DNA of 64,000 nt from Zygnema cylindricum (GCA_037447655.1 JBBHKE010002158.1:109330-173329); one strand, 5' to 3'. Counted from the stretch's first letter, positions 51,003-62,392 are shown. The notes: a model not told the origin generated them from the sequence alone. Program-made: numbers and translations.

Positions 51003-52037
51003 TGTAAAAATTAAAGGATATTTTAGTATTTTCTAGGTTTTGTAAAATGCAGAAAAAAATGCAGAGGCAGTATGCCTCTAACTCCTCTCTCTAGCTCCCA
51101 CACTTGTCCCAGTCATTAAAAGTTGGAGAGGGAGATGGAACCATGGCCGCCTATGCTATCAAAACGGGGACAGGCATTAGATTGATAGATTTACCAAAAT
51201 TGTGATTGACGTACCCGGGATTTGAACCTAGTACCCGTCATTTGTCAAAGCCGCCGGTAGCCGATAGCTTAAGCCAATTAGTCTAAGATCAAGGTTATAC
51301 GATATAGGGTTTGATAATTATATAAATATTGACACGTAGGCTATTATATTTTACGGGATATTTGGACATAGATAAAGTTTGTGTTGTAGGGCGTACGCAA
51401 CATCAGAAACAAGTACCACTCATTTTGTTTCAAAGGAAAAACAAATATTGGGCAAGTATTTATGATGGCTATGATTGAAATCTGGTTTAATCAGACGGCC
51501 GCAGAGCATACCGAGATTGTGGAATACGTTTTTGGCGGTTTGAGGTCGTCGTCACATTGATTAACACGTGGCACAACCATATTAGATTACGGCGTCTCTG
51601 GGGATTAAAGAAACGAATCTAAAAATGACATGTGTCGACTTCTTGGCCATGTTGTACAATGGTCGTACAGAAAGTACAATAGCACATGTACCTTTTTGTA
51701 CAACACAATATTATGATTTGTGCCGTACTTCAATAAATAGAGTTTTAGAGAGAGATAGGACTTAGAAATTTTTTAAAGATTGGACTCTCTCTTCTAGAGA
51801 GCTTCTGTACAAAAGGTTAACTTTGACCCTCCATAACGTACTGCTCAAGGGAGCAAATTCAAAGATTCTTTTTGCAATAGACTCAAGGGAGTCTTGCCTT
51901 CACAATGGTGAAGGTTGTCATAGTTTTTGTTTGCCAGGGTGGATGTTACTCTTGTTGAAGCACAAAGGGGTCAGGGTTAACTTAAAGCCTTCGTGTGAGC
52001 TGCATATTTGAGGACCTATAGAGGTCTCAGAGTTGCA
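51003..52037 (+). mobile_element. F 3' LTR (type a)
   Basis: TGTAAAAATTAAAGG...CTCAGAGTTGCA. Hairpin at 51076-51136, antisense tRNA-like block 51210-51295 with A-box-like TAGACTAATTGG and B-box-like GGTTCAAATCC, W-box pair 51815-51828. Confidence 0.88.
51210..51295 (-). other. Antisense A-box/B-box pair in F 3' LTR
   Basis: Minus strand TAGACTAATTGG fits the Pol III A-box consensus TRGYNNARNNGG at 11 of 12 positions; GGTTCAAATCC follows about 60 nt later. Confidence 0.5.
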
Positions 52038-52042
52038 ATTTG

Positions 52043-52904
52043 GTGGAGGAGGAAGAGGAAACTAATCGGACGAATCTGGATCAAGGCCTCCAAAAGAGCT
52101 TTGTCACTTTTGAAAGAAGCTGGGACATTACATGGCGAAGTGTACTAAATTGACGAAGTTGTAATTGAAGGAGGTGCATATTGGTAAATAAACCATAGGA
52201 TAGAAGAAGTCATTTGTAGCAACACAAGTCATGGGAGAGGATTCAGCTGAGGACAATGGAGAACTCCTCAACAAGGAGTTGGAGTTGAAAGGTGAGTTGA
52301 AGATTCCAAGGAGGCAAAAGTGTGCATTTCCGTGGAGTAAGAGAAGCTCCTAATGAAGGATAGATTATTGATTCAAGTGCTTCTATGGCTAGTGTAGAGA
52401 GAACATTTTTTTCCAAAAAGATAAATATCATTAATGTAGAGATAGAGTATGGGGATGGGGATGGGAGAATAGTGACCACTAGTTTAGTGGGATATGTGGA
52501 TCTGAAAGTCTTAGTTAATGGTAAAACATCGATAGTCGGTGTTAAAAAAAAAGAATTATATCTTGTCTCTATTTTATCATCAATTTGGGAGCATCTATGC
52601 ATATGTGCAAAGACAAAAGTTGGTATACAAAGTTGAGGAAGATCCCCAGTGTTGAGATAGAATACGAGATGGTAGAGTTGTGACTACAAACCTTGTAGGA
52701 TCAGTGGATCTAAAGGTCATAGCTAAAGGGAAAGTCTTTATTGTCACTCTTTTAGATGTGCTATAAATACCACAGTTTAGCAAAAATCTGATCTCTACAG
52801 CTGTCTTAGATGAGAAAAAACTTGTCACAAGAACTAAGAAAGGAAGGTTCACGATTAGTTTTGATGGTTAGGTTTATTTCATAGCTGAAAAAGGTAGCCA
52901 AAGA
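52043..52904 (+). pseudogene. E2 zinc knuckle and protease
   Basis: Resumes after F: ELCHF-stop-KKLGHYMAKCTKLTKL, an acidic tail, then IIDSSASMASVERTFF where D-S-G-A should be (Gly to Ser). A second, partly repeated protease stretch follows (GASMHMCKDKSW-like near 52590, EIEYxxGRVVTTNLVGSVDLKV), so this region contains an internal duplication or a recombination product. Ends in SKNLISTAVLDEKK-like sequence. Confidence 0.65.
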
Positions 52905-53760
52905 ATGTTCAGAATTGTACTTTGCAATGAAAAGAAAGGTGCCCTCTACTCTTGTGTAAGTGATATTATATTGTGGCATAAGAGACTTGGACATGTGCAT
53001 CTAGATAGATTAAGAGAAATGAAGACCAAGGGAACAGTTGATGGGATAAAGTTTGAGGAATTTGAAATGGTAGATGATTGTAGTGGTTGTCCACAAGGGA
53101 AGATCCATAGACTTCCTTTCCCAAAGTTTGCCACTTATAGGAGAGAGAAGGTCTTCGAGCTTTTATATACAAATGTGTGGGGACGGGCGAGATATCTCTC
53201 AAACAGAGGAAAAAGGTATATGCTCACCATCACCTGTGTGGGAACCGGCGAGATATCTCTCACACGTAGAGAAAAGGTATATGCTAACCACCACTGATGA
53301 CTGGTCGAGATATTTAAAGATATACATCATTCATCATAAGTCAGAAGTGTTGCCGTACTTTAAGGAATACAAAGTTTGGAGTGAGAAACTTCATGAGACC
53401 TCCATAAAAGAATTAAGAAGTGATAATGGGGGGGAGTACACCTCAATTGAGTTTAAAGAGCTTTTAATAAACGAATGAATTCATCATCAAAAAACTGTTC
53501 CCAATAATCCTGAGCAAAATAGAGTAGTCGAAAGACTAAATAGAACACTTGATTATATGTCAAGGAGTATGCTAACTGGTAAGAGGATAGGCTTGCGGTT
53601 TTGGGCGGAAGTTATGATTTGTGCAAAATTCATCAAAAATATGATTCTAAATTTAGCCAATGAAAATGAAACTCCATATAAGAGGTGGACCGGCAGAAAA
53701 CCAGATTTATCTAGTTTGAGTGTTTGGAAGTCAAGTGTTTAGCTTGGATAATGACAAAAC
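52905..53760 (+). pseudogene. E2 pre-integrase and integrase
   Basis: MFRIVLCNEKKGALYSCVSDIILWHKRLGHVHLDRLREMK, VDDCSGCPQGKIHRLPFPK, then a 61-bp tandem duplication (GCGAGATATCTCTC at 53187 and again at 53248) across the VPSxGGKRYMLTI part. The frame 53074-53478 gives LTTTDDWSRYLKIYI, ELRSDNGGEYTSIEFKELL; after a stop EQNRVVERLNRTLDYMSRSMLTGKRIGLRFWAEV and TPYKRWTGRKPDLSSLSV. All three catalytic positions are present but in broken frames. Confidence 0.85.
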
Positions 53761-54444
53761 AAAGTGGAAGTTAGAAGGAAGAGGAAAGCCTGGATACTTG
53801 GTCAAATATGATAAAGATAGCAAAGGATACCGAGTGTATGATCTAAAGAAAAATGATATAATCTTAGCCAAACACATTGTAGTTATGGATGAAGTAAAAT
53901 CCATAGATCCGTTTAAATACACCAAAGAAGTGAAAATTAGGATAGTCCTGGATCTGGTTTTTAATCTTGACCTTGATTTAATTGAGGAAGCACACAAGGA
54001 AAAACCTAAATTTGCATGAAATACAAATGACAAGAAAGTGGAGGAGACACATGAGGCTCCACTTCAAACTAAAATTGAAGAAGAACCACAGTTGGCGGAT
54101 AGGGGAGATGAAGTTGTACCCAAACGGAATCCAAGGATGCCCCCAATATCGGCATCAGAGTTTGAGAGAGGATGGAGAAGCAACTAACAGATTCAAGAGA
54201 GGATGGCCAATAGTAAGTTAATCAAGCTGTCCCATCCGAAAGAACCTAAAACATATTTGGAAGCCATAAATAGCTTGAAAATAGTTAGATGGAAAATAGC
54301 TATTAATGAGGAAATGAGTTCCATAATGGAGGCAAACACATAAGAGTTAGTAGATTGTCCTCTGGATAGAAAATAAATCAGTTGTAAATGGGTTTTTAAA
54401 CTAAAATTTAACCCAGATCATCTATAAAAAGGTATAAGCCTAGG
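53761..54444 (+). pseudogene. E2 integrase C-terminus and linker
   Basis: GRGKPGYLVKYDKDSKGYRVYDLKKNDIILAKHIVVMDEVKSIDPFKY (53720-54019 frame), an acidic/lysine linker, then SEFERGWRSN-stop-QIQER and VRWKIAINEEMSSIMEANT before a stop; ISCKWVFKLKFNPD leads into the reverse transcriptase. Confidence 0.8.
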
Positions 54445-55144
54445 TTGGTAGCAAAAGGATACACTCAAAAGGAGGGAGTTGATTATAAGGAGACCTTTGC
54501 ACTGGTAGTTCGGTTTCCCTCAGTTAGAATCCTTTTAAGTATAGCTGCAGCGGAAGGAATGGAAAAACATCAAATGGATATAAAAACTGCTTTTCTAAAT
54601 GGGGAACTAGAAGAAGAAGTTTTCATGAAACAACCGGAGGGATTTGTAGAGGAGGGAGAACAAAGCAAGGTGTGCATGTTGATTAAATCACTATACAGGC
54701 TAAAACAAGCGCCCCGAAAATGGAACATAAAATTGGATGAGCTCCTTACTGGTCTGGGTTACATACGGATCAGCTAAGATCACTCCATTTATCCATTTGG
54801 AGATGAAAATGGTATAATTTTCATTTCACTGTATGTGGATGAATAGGTTGGTTTGAGTAAATCTATTAAGAAAATAAATCAACTAAAAAGAAGTTTGAGT
54901 AGTCGATTTGATATGAAAGACTTAGAAGAAGCTAAGTACATTTTAGGAATACAAATAGAAAAGAATAGAGACAGGAAAATAATCAGACTAACTCAAAAAA
55001 AAGCAATCGGTAATATGCTTCAAAAATTTCAGATAGACCAAGCCAATGGTTGCTCTACTTCTATGGAACTTAAAAAGGTAGTGAGGGGATTGGTGAAGGG
55101 GGAGTAATACTCCTAGATGATCATATTACCGTAGAAGAAAAAAA
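54445..55144 (+). pseudogene. E2 reverse transcriptase
   Basis: MVAKGYTQKEGVDYKETFALVVRFPSVRILLSIAAAEGMEKHQMDIKTAFLNGELEEEVFMKQPEGF with first catalytic Asp kept, SLYRLKQAPRKW, then after a stop YPFGDENGIIFISLYVDE-stop: the active site YVDD is YVDE followed by a stop. RSLSSRFDMKDLEEAKYILGIQIEKNRDRKIIRLTQKKAIGNMLQKFQIDQANGCSTSMELKK continues the C-terminal part. Confidence 0.88.
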
Positions 55145-55838
55145 ATTATGCTGAATATTCCTTATCGACAAATTGTAGGAAGTGTGATCTACTTTATAAA
55201 CTGTACACGTCCGGACATAGCGGCAACTATAGGAATTTTTAGTAGAAGTCTGAATAATCCGAGAAAGAAAAAATGGGAGGCAGCCAAGAGGGTAATGAGA
55301 TATCTTGTGGGAACAAGGGAATTATGGTTAAATCTGGGAGGGGAGAATACTAACTTCACAACTTGGAGTGATGCTAGTTATTGAGATGTGCCACTCAGAA
55401 GGTCAACTTCTGGATGTGTTTTGCATACAAGGTTGGGTGCATGCTGTTGGAGCAGCAAACAACAAAAATTTGTCGCTCAGTCTACAATAGATGCTGAGTA
55501 TATGGCATCATGCGCTGCTGTGAAAGAATTAATGTGGGTGAAATCTTTGCTGTAAGAATTGAGATTTATAAAGAATGGAGGGCAAATCATTTTCTGTGAT
55601 AACCAGACAACAATTGCAATTACTGCAAATCCAGAGCATCATTTTAAGGCCAAACATATAGACATAAGGATTAGCTTTGTGAGAGAAAAAGTTGAAAATA
55701 AAATCATCAAACTTCTGTACAAACCGGATGGGGAAATGTTGGGCGATATGATGACCAAAGCAGTTCCTTCACTAAAATTAGTTTATTGTAGAAATGGTTA
55801 TACGTTGAGAGAAAAAGAGAGCTTAAAATCAAGGGGAG
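55145..55838 (+). pseudogene. E2 RNase H and polypurine tract
   Basis: IPYRQIVGSVIYFINCTRPDIAATIGIFSRSLNN, RVMRYLVGTRELWLNLGGENTNFTTWSDASY-stop, SKQQKFVAQSTIDAEYMASCAAVKELMWVKSLL, IIFCDNQTTIAITANPEHHFKAKHIDIRISFVREKVENKIIKL, DMMTKAVPSLKLVYCRN. Only a few stops. Tract AAAATCAAGGGGAG lies before the LTR. Confidence 0.88.
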
Positions 55839-55997
55839 TGTTGAAAAAGGTAATATATATGTTGTCTCTATTTTAGTTATCTTTCTAATGAGAGAGAGAG
55901 AGAGAATGAAAGACACGCCATGGCTGCTGCGCTATTAAGAAAAATAGTAGACTGAAGAAGAGGACATTTTTACCAAAATGCCGCCCTTTACGCGATA

Positions 55998-57065
55998 TGT
56001 GGAGAAATTAAGGGTTATTCTAAAATTTTCTACGTTTTGTAAAATGTAGAAAAGTACTAGAGGCATTCTGTCTCTAACTCCTCTCTCTAGCTCCCACACT
56101 TGTCGCATTCACTGAAAGATGGAAAGGGAGATAGAGCCATAGCCGCCGATTCTATCCTGACAGGGACAGACATGCCTATTCTATCCCAAGGGAGACAAAC
56201 AGTAGGTTGGTAGATTTTACCAAAAGAGATCTTAACGAACCCACGATTTGAACCCGGTACATGCCGTCCGTCAAGTTAGCTGATAGTCGATAGCCTTAGC
56301 CGATTAGTTTAAGATCAAGGTTAGATGATATAAGGTTTGGTAGCTATATAAATGTTAACACGTAGGCTATTTCATTTAATGCGATATTTAGACATAGATA
56401 TAGTTTGTAATGTACGGCGTACGAAACATCCCAAACGGATACCGCGCATCTTATTTCGAAGACGAAACAAATAATGCGCAAGTGTTTAGGACGACCACGA
56501 TTGTAATCCAGCTTAATCAGACGGCCACAAAGCATGCCGAGATTGCGGAATAGGTTTTTGGCAATTCGCGGTCGACGTCACAGCAATTGCCACGTGGCAG
56601 AATTACATTGGATTGCGACATCTCTAGGGATTACATAATCATATCCAAAAGTGACTTGCGTCGACTTGTTGGCCAAATCGTGCAATGGTCTTACAAAAAG
56701 TACACTGGCACCTGTACCTTTATGTACGATACAATATTCTGATTGGTGCCGTACTTCAGTAGATAGTGTTTTAGAGAGAGATAGGACTTAGAAAAATTTG
56801 ATAGATTGGACCTTCTCTTCTAGAGAGCTTCAGTAGAAAAGGTCAACTTTGACCCTTTATAACTTACTGCTCAAGGGAGCAAACTCAGAGATTCTTTTTG
56901 CTATAGACTCAAGGGAGTTTGACCTTCACAAGAATGAAGATGGTGAGATCTTTGGTCTGACAGGGTGGCAATTATACTTGCTGAAACACAAAGTGGCTAG
57001 GATTATCTTAGGGGCTTCGTGTGAGCTGCCTACTTTGAGGACCTATGGAGGTCTCAGTGTTATAC
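55998..57065 (+). mobile_element. G 5' LTR (type a)
   Basis: TGTGGAGAAATTAAGGG start. Hairpin about 56070-56140, antisense tRNA-like block 56220-56315, W-box pair 56841-56854. The terminal frame reads MEVSVLYVMGSSSRVPIF across the junction. A direct duplication near 56155-56195 (GACAGACA) adds length compared with the 3' LTR. Confidence 0.87.
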
Positions 57066-57080
57066 GTTATGGGCTCATCC
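57066..57080 (+). other. Primer-binding site of G
   Basis: GTTATGGGCTCATCC, two changes from GTTATGGGCCCACCC. Confidence 0.75.
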
Positions 57081-57169
57081 TCTAGGGTGCCCATCTTCAA
57101 TGGAATTGGCTTAACATACTAAGAAAGTATGATGATAACAACACTATGTGAGAAATGGTTTGAGGAATA

Positions 57170-58056
57170 GTGAGTGGACGAGTGAGGCGTCCATCAAGTC
57201 TTGGGATCCCTCCAGGGTTTGGAGGAAACAGATTCACCAAAGTTGTAGATCCATCTTCAACAAAGGAGACAAAAAAAGGGGAGGTGGTGGACAAAGGAAA
57301 GGAGAAGGAGATGATCAAACCAATAGCAACTGGTTCAGCATTCATGTCACGTATTCCGAGGAACGATGAGAATGATAGTGATACATTGGACTTCAACAAT
57401 ATGGCGGCAAAGCAATTCATCCTCCGCCATCTTATCAAGGGCTTGCATCTCCTCATTTGCAGGTAGAAAGGGCATGTGATCTTTGGATGGCTCTCATAGA
57501 GATGTTCCTAAGTGGTACGATTCAGCAACAACAGTTGGCTGATCAGAAATTTAAAGAGTATGTATACAAAGAGGGGAAGATGTTGGACTTTTGCAATCAG
57601 CTTGCTACACTTTTCATGGAACTACAAAGTGCTCGAAAAGTATTTAGTGAAAAGGAAAAGGTTAACTCTTTACTGCTGAACTTACCCGGTGAGTTTGAGA
57701 ACATAATCAACCATGTGCAAGACTTCGCGGACTCAAGGTGGATTTGGAATTCAGTGGTAGGGATGATTCTCGTTCGCGAAAATATGATTGAGATCCGAAG
57801 AGGAGGAAAGAGTAGGCAAGCCTTGACAGCTGGGACCGATAGGAGGAAGAATGCTTCCTACAAACAGGTCGGATATTATCAAGGGAAGTGGCAAAAAAAT
57901 CAGTTCGAGGAGTTCGGATCAAGGACTCTCAAGGGTTTGTGCCATTTTTGTAAGAATCAAGGGCACTATATGGCTGAATGCACTAAGTTAACCAAGCTGT
58001 GGTTAAAGGAGGGGCAGACCGTTGACCCTAGAGAGGAAAGAAAAAGGCCCTTGTGA
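57170..58056 (+). pseudogene. G Gag
   Basis: 57170-57466 gives SGRVRRPSSLGIPPGFGGNRFTK and LDFNNMAAKQFILRHLIKG; a frameshift leads to the 199-codon frame at 57457: QVERACDLWMALIEMFLSGTIQQQQLADQK, YVYKEGKMLDFCNQLATLFMELQS, LLLNLPGEFENIINHVQDF, WNSVVGMILVRENMIEIRRGGKS, and an intact knuckle C-H-F-C-K-N-Q-G-H-Y-M-A-E-C at residues about 162-175. This is the best-preserved Gag of the type-a family. The N-terminus starts in the LTR as in the other copies. Confidence 0.9.
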
Positions 58057-58790
58057 CAAAGGTATATGAGGCGGAATCCGAGGAAGAGAATAATGAACTC
58101 CTATTGGAAAAGGAGTTGGAAGCGAAAAAAGATGTGAAAATTCCACGAAAGCAGAAATGTGCTTTCGGTGGATTGAAATGTGAAGCAGGTTGGATTGTAG
58201 ATTCAGGTGCATTCATGCACATGTGTTAGGATAAACAATTGTTCACTAAGATAAGAAAGATTCCTACCGTAGAGATAGAGTACGGGGATGGGAGGATAGT
58301 CACTACTATTCTTGTAGGATCGTTAAATCTGAAAGTGTTAATAGAAGGAAAGACATACATAGTTACATTCTCCGATGTATTGTTGATTCCGTCGCTGAAC
58401 AAAAACCTCATCTCAACGTCTGCAGTAGATGATAAGGTTTTTAATATATGCACTAGGAAAGGCGTCTTTACCGCTAGTTTCGAGGAGGAAGTTTATTTTG
58501 ATGCTGAAAAAGGTAGTCAAGGGATGTTTAGGCTGATTTTAAGCAATGAAAAGAATAAACTTTATTATGCTGGTGTTCATGATATAATGTTGTGGCATAA
58601 GAGGCTTAGGCATGTGAATCTAGATAAGTTAAGAGAGATGAAAAAGATGGGAGTAGTGGAAGGGATTCAGTTCGGTGAAAGTGAGAATCTAAGTGATTGT
58701 AGTGGATGTGCTTAAGGTAAAGCACACAGGTTACCCTTCCCAAAAACTGCCACCTATAAGGGAGAAAAGATTCTAGATTTAGTACACACA
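58057..58790 (+). pseudogene. G protease and pre-integrase
   Basis: Acidic tail, then CEAGWIVDSGAFMHMC-stop: active site D-S-G-A intact, with a stop just after. The 158-codon frame at 58239 runs FTKIRKIPTVEIEYGDGRIVTTILVGSLNLKVLIEGK, NKNLISTSAVDD, TRKGVFTASFEEEVYFDAEKGSQGMFRLILSNEKNKLYYAGVHDIMLWHKRLRHVNLDKLREMKKMG, LSDCSGCA-stop. The pre-integrase GH of LGHV is RH. TATYKGEKILDLVHTDIWGPARVPSPGG leads to integrase. Confidence 0.88.
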
Positions 58791-59730
58791 GATATTTGGG
58801 GGCCGGCCAGAGTGCCATCACCCGGGGGGAAGAGATTTATGATGAGTATCACCGATGAATTGTCTATGTATTCCAGAGTGTATTTTTTGAAAAACAAGTC
58901 AGAGGCTCAAGAATGTTTTAAGCAAATAAAGCATGGAGTGATAAACTCCATGAAACCTCAATCAAGGGAGTAAGGAGCCTCTAACCAGTTTGAGGATTTT
59001 TTGAGAGAAGATAGAGTGCAACAACAAAAGACAGTTTCTAGAAATCCAGAGCAGAATGGTGTATTTGAAAAATTAAAAAGAACACTGAGTGATACTGCTA
59101 GGAGTATGTTGTCGCATAAGAATATAGGAAAGAGGTTTTGGGCCAAAGCAATGAACTGTGTAAATTATCTCAAGAATAGAGTTCTTACTTGAGCAATAAA
59201 AGACCAAACAGCCTATGAGAGATGGACACGCAGAAAACAAGATGTTTCACACTTAAAGGTTTTAGGTAGTCAAGTGTTTAGTTTAGACACAGATCAGTCA
59301 AACTGGAAGTTAGACCCAAAAGGAAAGCCGCCGTATCTACTAGGATATGATGTAGATGTTAAAAGATATAGAGTCTATGATCTCAAAAGAGAGGATATTA
59401 TCCTAGTGAAGCATCTAGTGGTTATAGATGAAGGAAAATGTGTAGATCCCTTTAAGGATACAAATGCAGTCAGAATCAAATTTGAGTCAAAAAATTCAGA
59501 TGACTTTGAGCTTCCTTACTATCCAAAATTTGAAAGAGATAATGATGTTGCAGGTACAAATCAGATCGAGAAAGACCCAAATGTGAAACCCCTAGAATTA
59601 ACTCCAACCGAAGCAGAAGATGTGGTGGAAATCGACCCGAAATCAAGGGATATGGGAGAAGCAAAATCCGTTCGGAAGAATCTAAGAGAGTCATCTATTG
59701 CGGCAGCCGAGTTTTAAGGAGGAAGAAGAA
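58791..59730 (+). pseudogene. G integrase and linker
   Basis: RFMMSITDELSMYSRVYFLKNKSEAQECF keeps the first Asp region, with DDWSRY changed to DELSMY. A deletion of about 22 bp near 58978 removes the RSDNGG block with the second catalytic Asp (compare F at 48585). EQNGVFEKLKRTLSDTARSMLSHKNIGKRFWAKAMNCVNYLKNRVLT and KGKPPYLLGYDVDVKRYRVYDLKREDIILVKHLVVIDEGK follow, then the acidic linker ending AAAEF-stop. Confidence 0.88.
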
Positions 59731-60660
59731 GCAACAAAATACTGCAAGAGAGGCAAGTTAACAATAAGGTAACCAAACTGTCTCACCCCGATGAACCTCA
59801 AACTTATAATGAAGCAATGAATTGTCGTGAAATAAACTAGTGGAAGACAGCCATTAATGAGGAGATGGCCTCAATTATGGCGGTCGATACATGAGAATTG
59901 GTGGATTGACCTCCTAACAAGAAGCCAATTGGGTGTAAGTGGGTATTAAAGCTGAAAATCATCCCGGATAACACCATTGAGCGCTACAAGGCTTGGTTTG
60001 TGGCGAAGGGATTTGCCCACAAAGAGGGAAATGACTACGAAGAGACTGTTGCTCCGGTCGTCAAGTTTCCTTTGGTTCGGATACTTCTCACTATGGCGGC
60101 AGCAGAAGACATGGAAGTGCATTAGATTGACATCAACACGGCCTTTCTACATGGAGAGTTTGAAGAGGAAATTTTTATGCGACAGCCCGAAGGATTTGTG
60201 GCGCAAGGGGAGGAAAGCAAGTTATACCGAATGATCAAATCTTTGTATCGGCAGAAATTGGCGCCCGGGCAATGGAACAAGAAGCTTGATGATTTTCTTT
60301 TAGGTTTAGGATATATTCGGATCACCTCTAATCAATCAATTTATTTGTTTGAAGATGAGAAAGGAATTATTTTTATTGCAATTTATGTTGATTATTTGTT
60401 TGTTTTAAGTAAATCTATGGATAATATAAATAAGTTGAAAAATGATCTAAAAAGATGATTTGAGATAAAGGATATGGGAGAAGCAAGGTATATTTTGGGA
60501 ATTTATGTAGAAAGAGTTAGAGACAGAAAGTTAATAAGATTAACTCAACAGGAGGCTAGTGGAAACATGTTAAAAAATTCCAAATGGACAAGGCTAATAG
60601 TTGTACCACTCCTATAGAATTAAAGAAGGGAATTGAGGGGAGTGTGGAAGAGGGAGTTAT
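59731..60660 (+). pseudogene. G reverse transcriptase
   Basis: Broken frames give KKPIGCKWVLKLK, ERYKAWFVAKGFAHKEGNDYEETVAPVVKFPLVRILLTMAAAEDMEVH-stop-IDINTAFLHGEFEEEIFMRQPEGFVAQGEESK, SLYRQKLAPGQW, LGLGYIRITSNQSIYLFEDEKGIIFIAIYVDYLFVLSKSMDN. The active site is YVDY. RYILGIYVERVRDRKLIRLTQQEASGNML follows and then a frameshift. Confidence 0.87.
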
Positions 60661-61358
60661 AATCTTAGATGATAAGGTAGGCCTGGAAGAGAAAAGATTT
60701 ATGCAGTAGCCTAATATATTTCATGAATTGTACTTGTTCAGACATAGCCGTAGCTGTAGGAATAGTAAGTAGGAGTCTCAATGCTCCCACTAAGAAAGAT
60801 TATGAGGCATCTGAGAGAATCCTTAGATATATCCTAAAGACTAGGGATTTATGGTTTCATTTGGGTGGGAACAATACTAACATCACCACTTGGAGTGATG
60901 CCAGCTATGGAAATGCTCCTATGAGGAGATGCACATCTGGATATGTATTGTATGTGGGTGATGGGGCTTGCTGCTGGAGCAGCAAGCAGCAAAAGGTCAT
61001 AGCTCAGTCCACCATTGAGGCTGAGTACATGGCTTCTTGCTCCGCTGTAAAAGAATAAATGTGGGTCAAGTATTAACTTGGTGAGCTTGGTCATCTTAAG
61101 AGTGGTGTCCAAAAAGTGTTTTGTGTTAATCAAGCTGCCATTTTTGCCAATCGTAAACATCACTTTAAAGCCAAACACATGGACATTAGACTTAGTTTTG
61201 TAAAGGAGAAGTAGAAAACAAGATAATTAGTTTGGAGTATAAACCAGATAGTGAAATGGTAGCAAATATAATGACCAAACTTGTGCCTTCCCCTAAACTA
61301 ATTATCTGCGTAGAGAAGTGTGTTCTTAAAATAAAGAGTGACTAGAAAAAAAAGGGAG
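60661..61358 (+). pseudogene. G RNase H and polypurine tract
   Basis: The ORF 60723-61058: MNCTCSDIAVAVGIVSRSLNAPTKKDYEASERILRYILKTRDLWFHLGGNNTNITTWSDASYGNAPMRRCTSGYVLYVGDGACCWSSKQQKVIAQSTIEAEYMASCSAVKE, a well-preserved RNase H start. Further codons are frameshifted; a deletion removed part of the AITIFANP motif. Tract AAAAAAAGGGAG (61347-61358) lies before the LTR. Confidence 0.9.
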
Positions 61359-62392
61359 TGTAGAAATTGAAGGATATTTTATTATTTTGTAGGTTTTGTA
61401 AAATGCAGAAAAGTAGTAGAGGTAGTCTGTCTCTAACTCCTCTCTCCAGCTCCCACACTTTTTGCACTCACTGAAAGTTGGAGAGGGAGATAGAGCCATG
61501 GCCGCCTATGCTATCACGACGGGGACTGACAGTAGGTTTGTAGATTTTACCAAAATAGATCTTGACGGACCCATGATTTGAACCTGGTACCTGCCGTTTG
61601 TTAGGTTAGCTGGTAGTCAGTAGCCTTAGCTAATTAGTCTAGCATCAAAGTTAAAGGATATAAGGTTTGGTAGCTATATAAATGTTAACACGTAGGCTAT
61701 TTCATTTAACGCAATATTTAGACATAGATACAGTTTGTAATGGACGAAGTACGGAACATCCGAAACGGATACCGCGCATCTTGTTTCAAAGACGAAACAA
61801 ATATTGCGCAAGTAGTTATGACGACTACGATTGTAATCCGGCTAAATCGAACGGCCACGAACCATGCCGAGATCACGGAATAAGTTTTTGGCGGTTTGCG
61901 GTCGACGTCACATCAATTGCCACGTGGCACAATCACATTGGATTACGGCATCTCCGGGGATTTACATAAACAAATCCAAAAGTGACATGCGTCGACTTGT
62001 TGGCCATGTGGTACAATGGGCGTACATAAAGTACACCGCCACCTGTACCTTTATGTATGATACAATATTATGATTGGTGCCGTACTTCAGTAGATAGTGT
62101 TTGAGAGAGAGATAGGACTTAGAAAAATTTGATAGATTGGACTCACTTCCCTAAAGAGCTTCTGTACCAAAGGTCAACTTTGACCCTTCATAACTTACTG
62201 CTGAAGGGAGCAAATTCAATGATTCTTTTGCTATAGACTTAAAGGAGTCTTTCTTTACAAGAGTGAAGATGGCGACATCTTTGTTTGTCAAGATGGCAGC
62301 TATACTTGCTGAAACACAAAGGGGTCAGGATTATCCTGGAGTCTTCGTGTGAGATGCCTACTCTGAGGACCTATCGAGGTCTCAGAGTTACA
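61359..62392 (+). mobile_element. G 3' LTR (type a)
   Basis: TGTAGAAATTGAAGG...CAGAGTTACA. Hairpin 61430-61496, antisense tRNA-like block 61558-61650, W-box pair 62172-62185. Confidence 0.9.

Larger units (their letters stand above)
44325..52037 (+). mobile_element. Element F: complete type-a copia retrotransposon
   Basis: 5' LTR 44325-45355 (1031 bp), 3' LTR 51003-52037 (1035 bp), target duplication CTTTG (44320-44324) / ATTTG (52038-52042), one change. The body has gag, protease, integrase, reverse transcriptase and RNase H in copia order and carries a solo type-6 LTR in the protease region. Inserted in E2 gag. Confidence 0.92.
55998..62392 (+). mobile_element. Element G: complete type-a copia retrotransposon
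   Basis: 5' LTR 55998-57065 (1068 bp), 3' LTR 61359-62392 (1034 bp), body with all copia domains. It is closely related to F. No clean target duplication (CGATA on the left, CAATT/ATTTT on the right), perhaps through decay. Confidence 0.88.
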
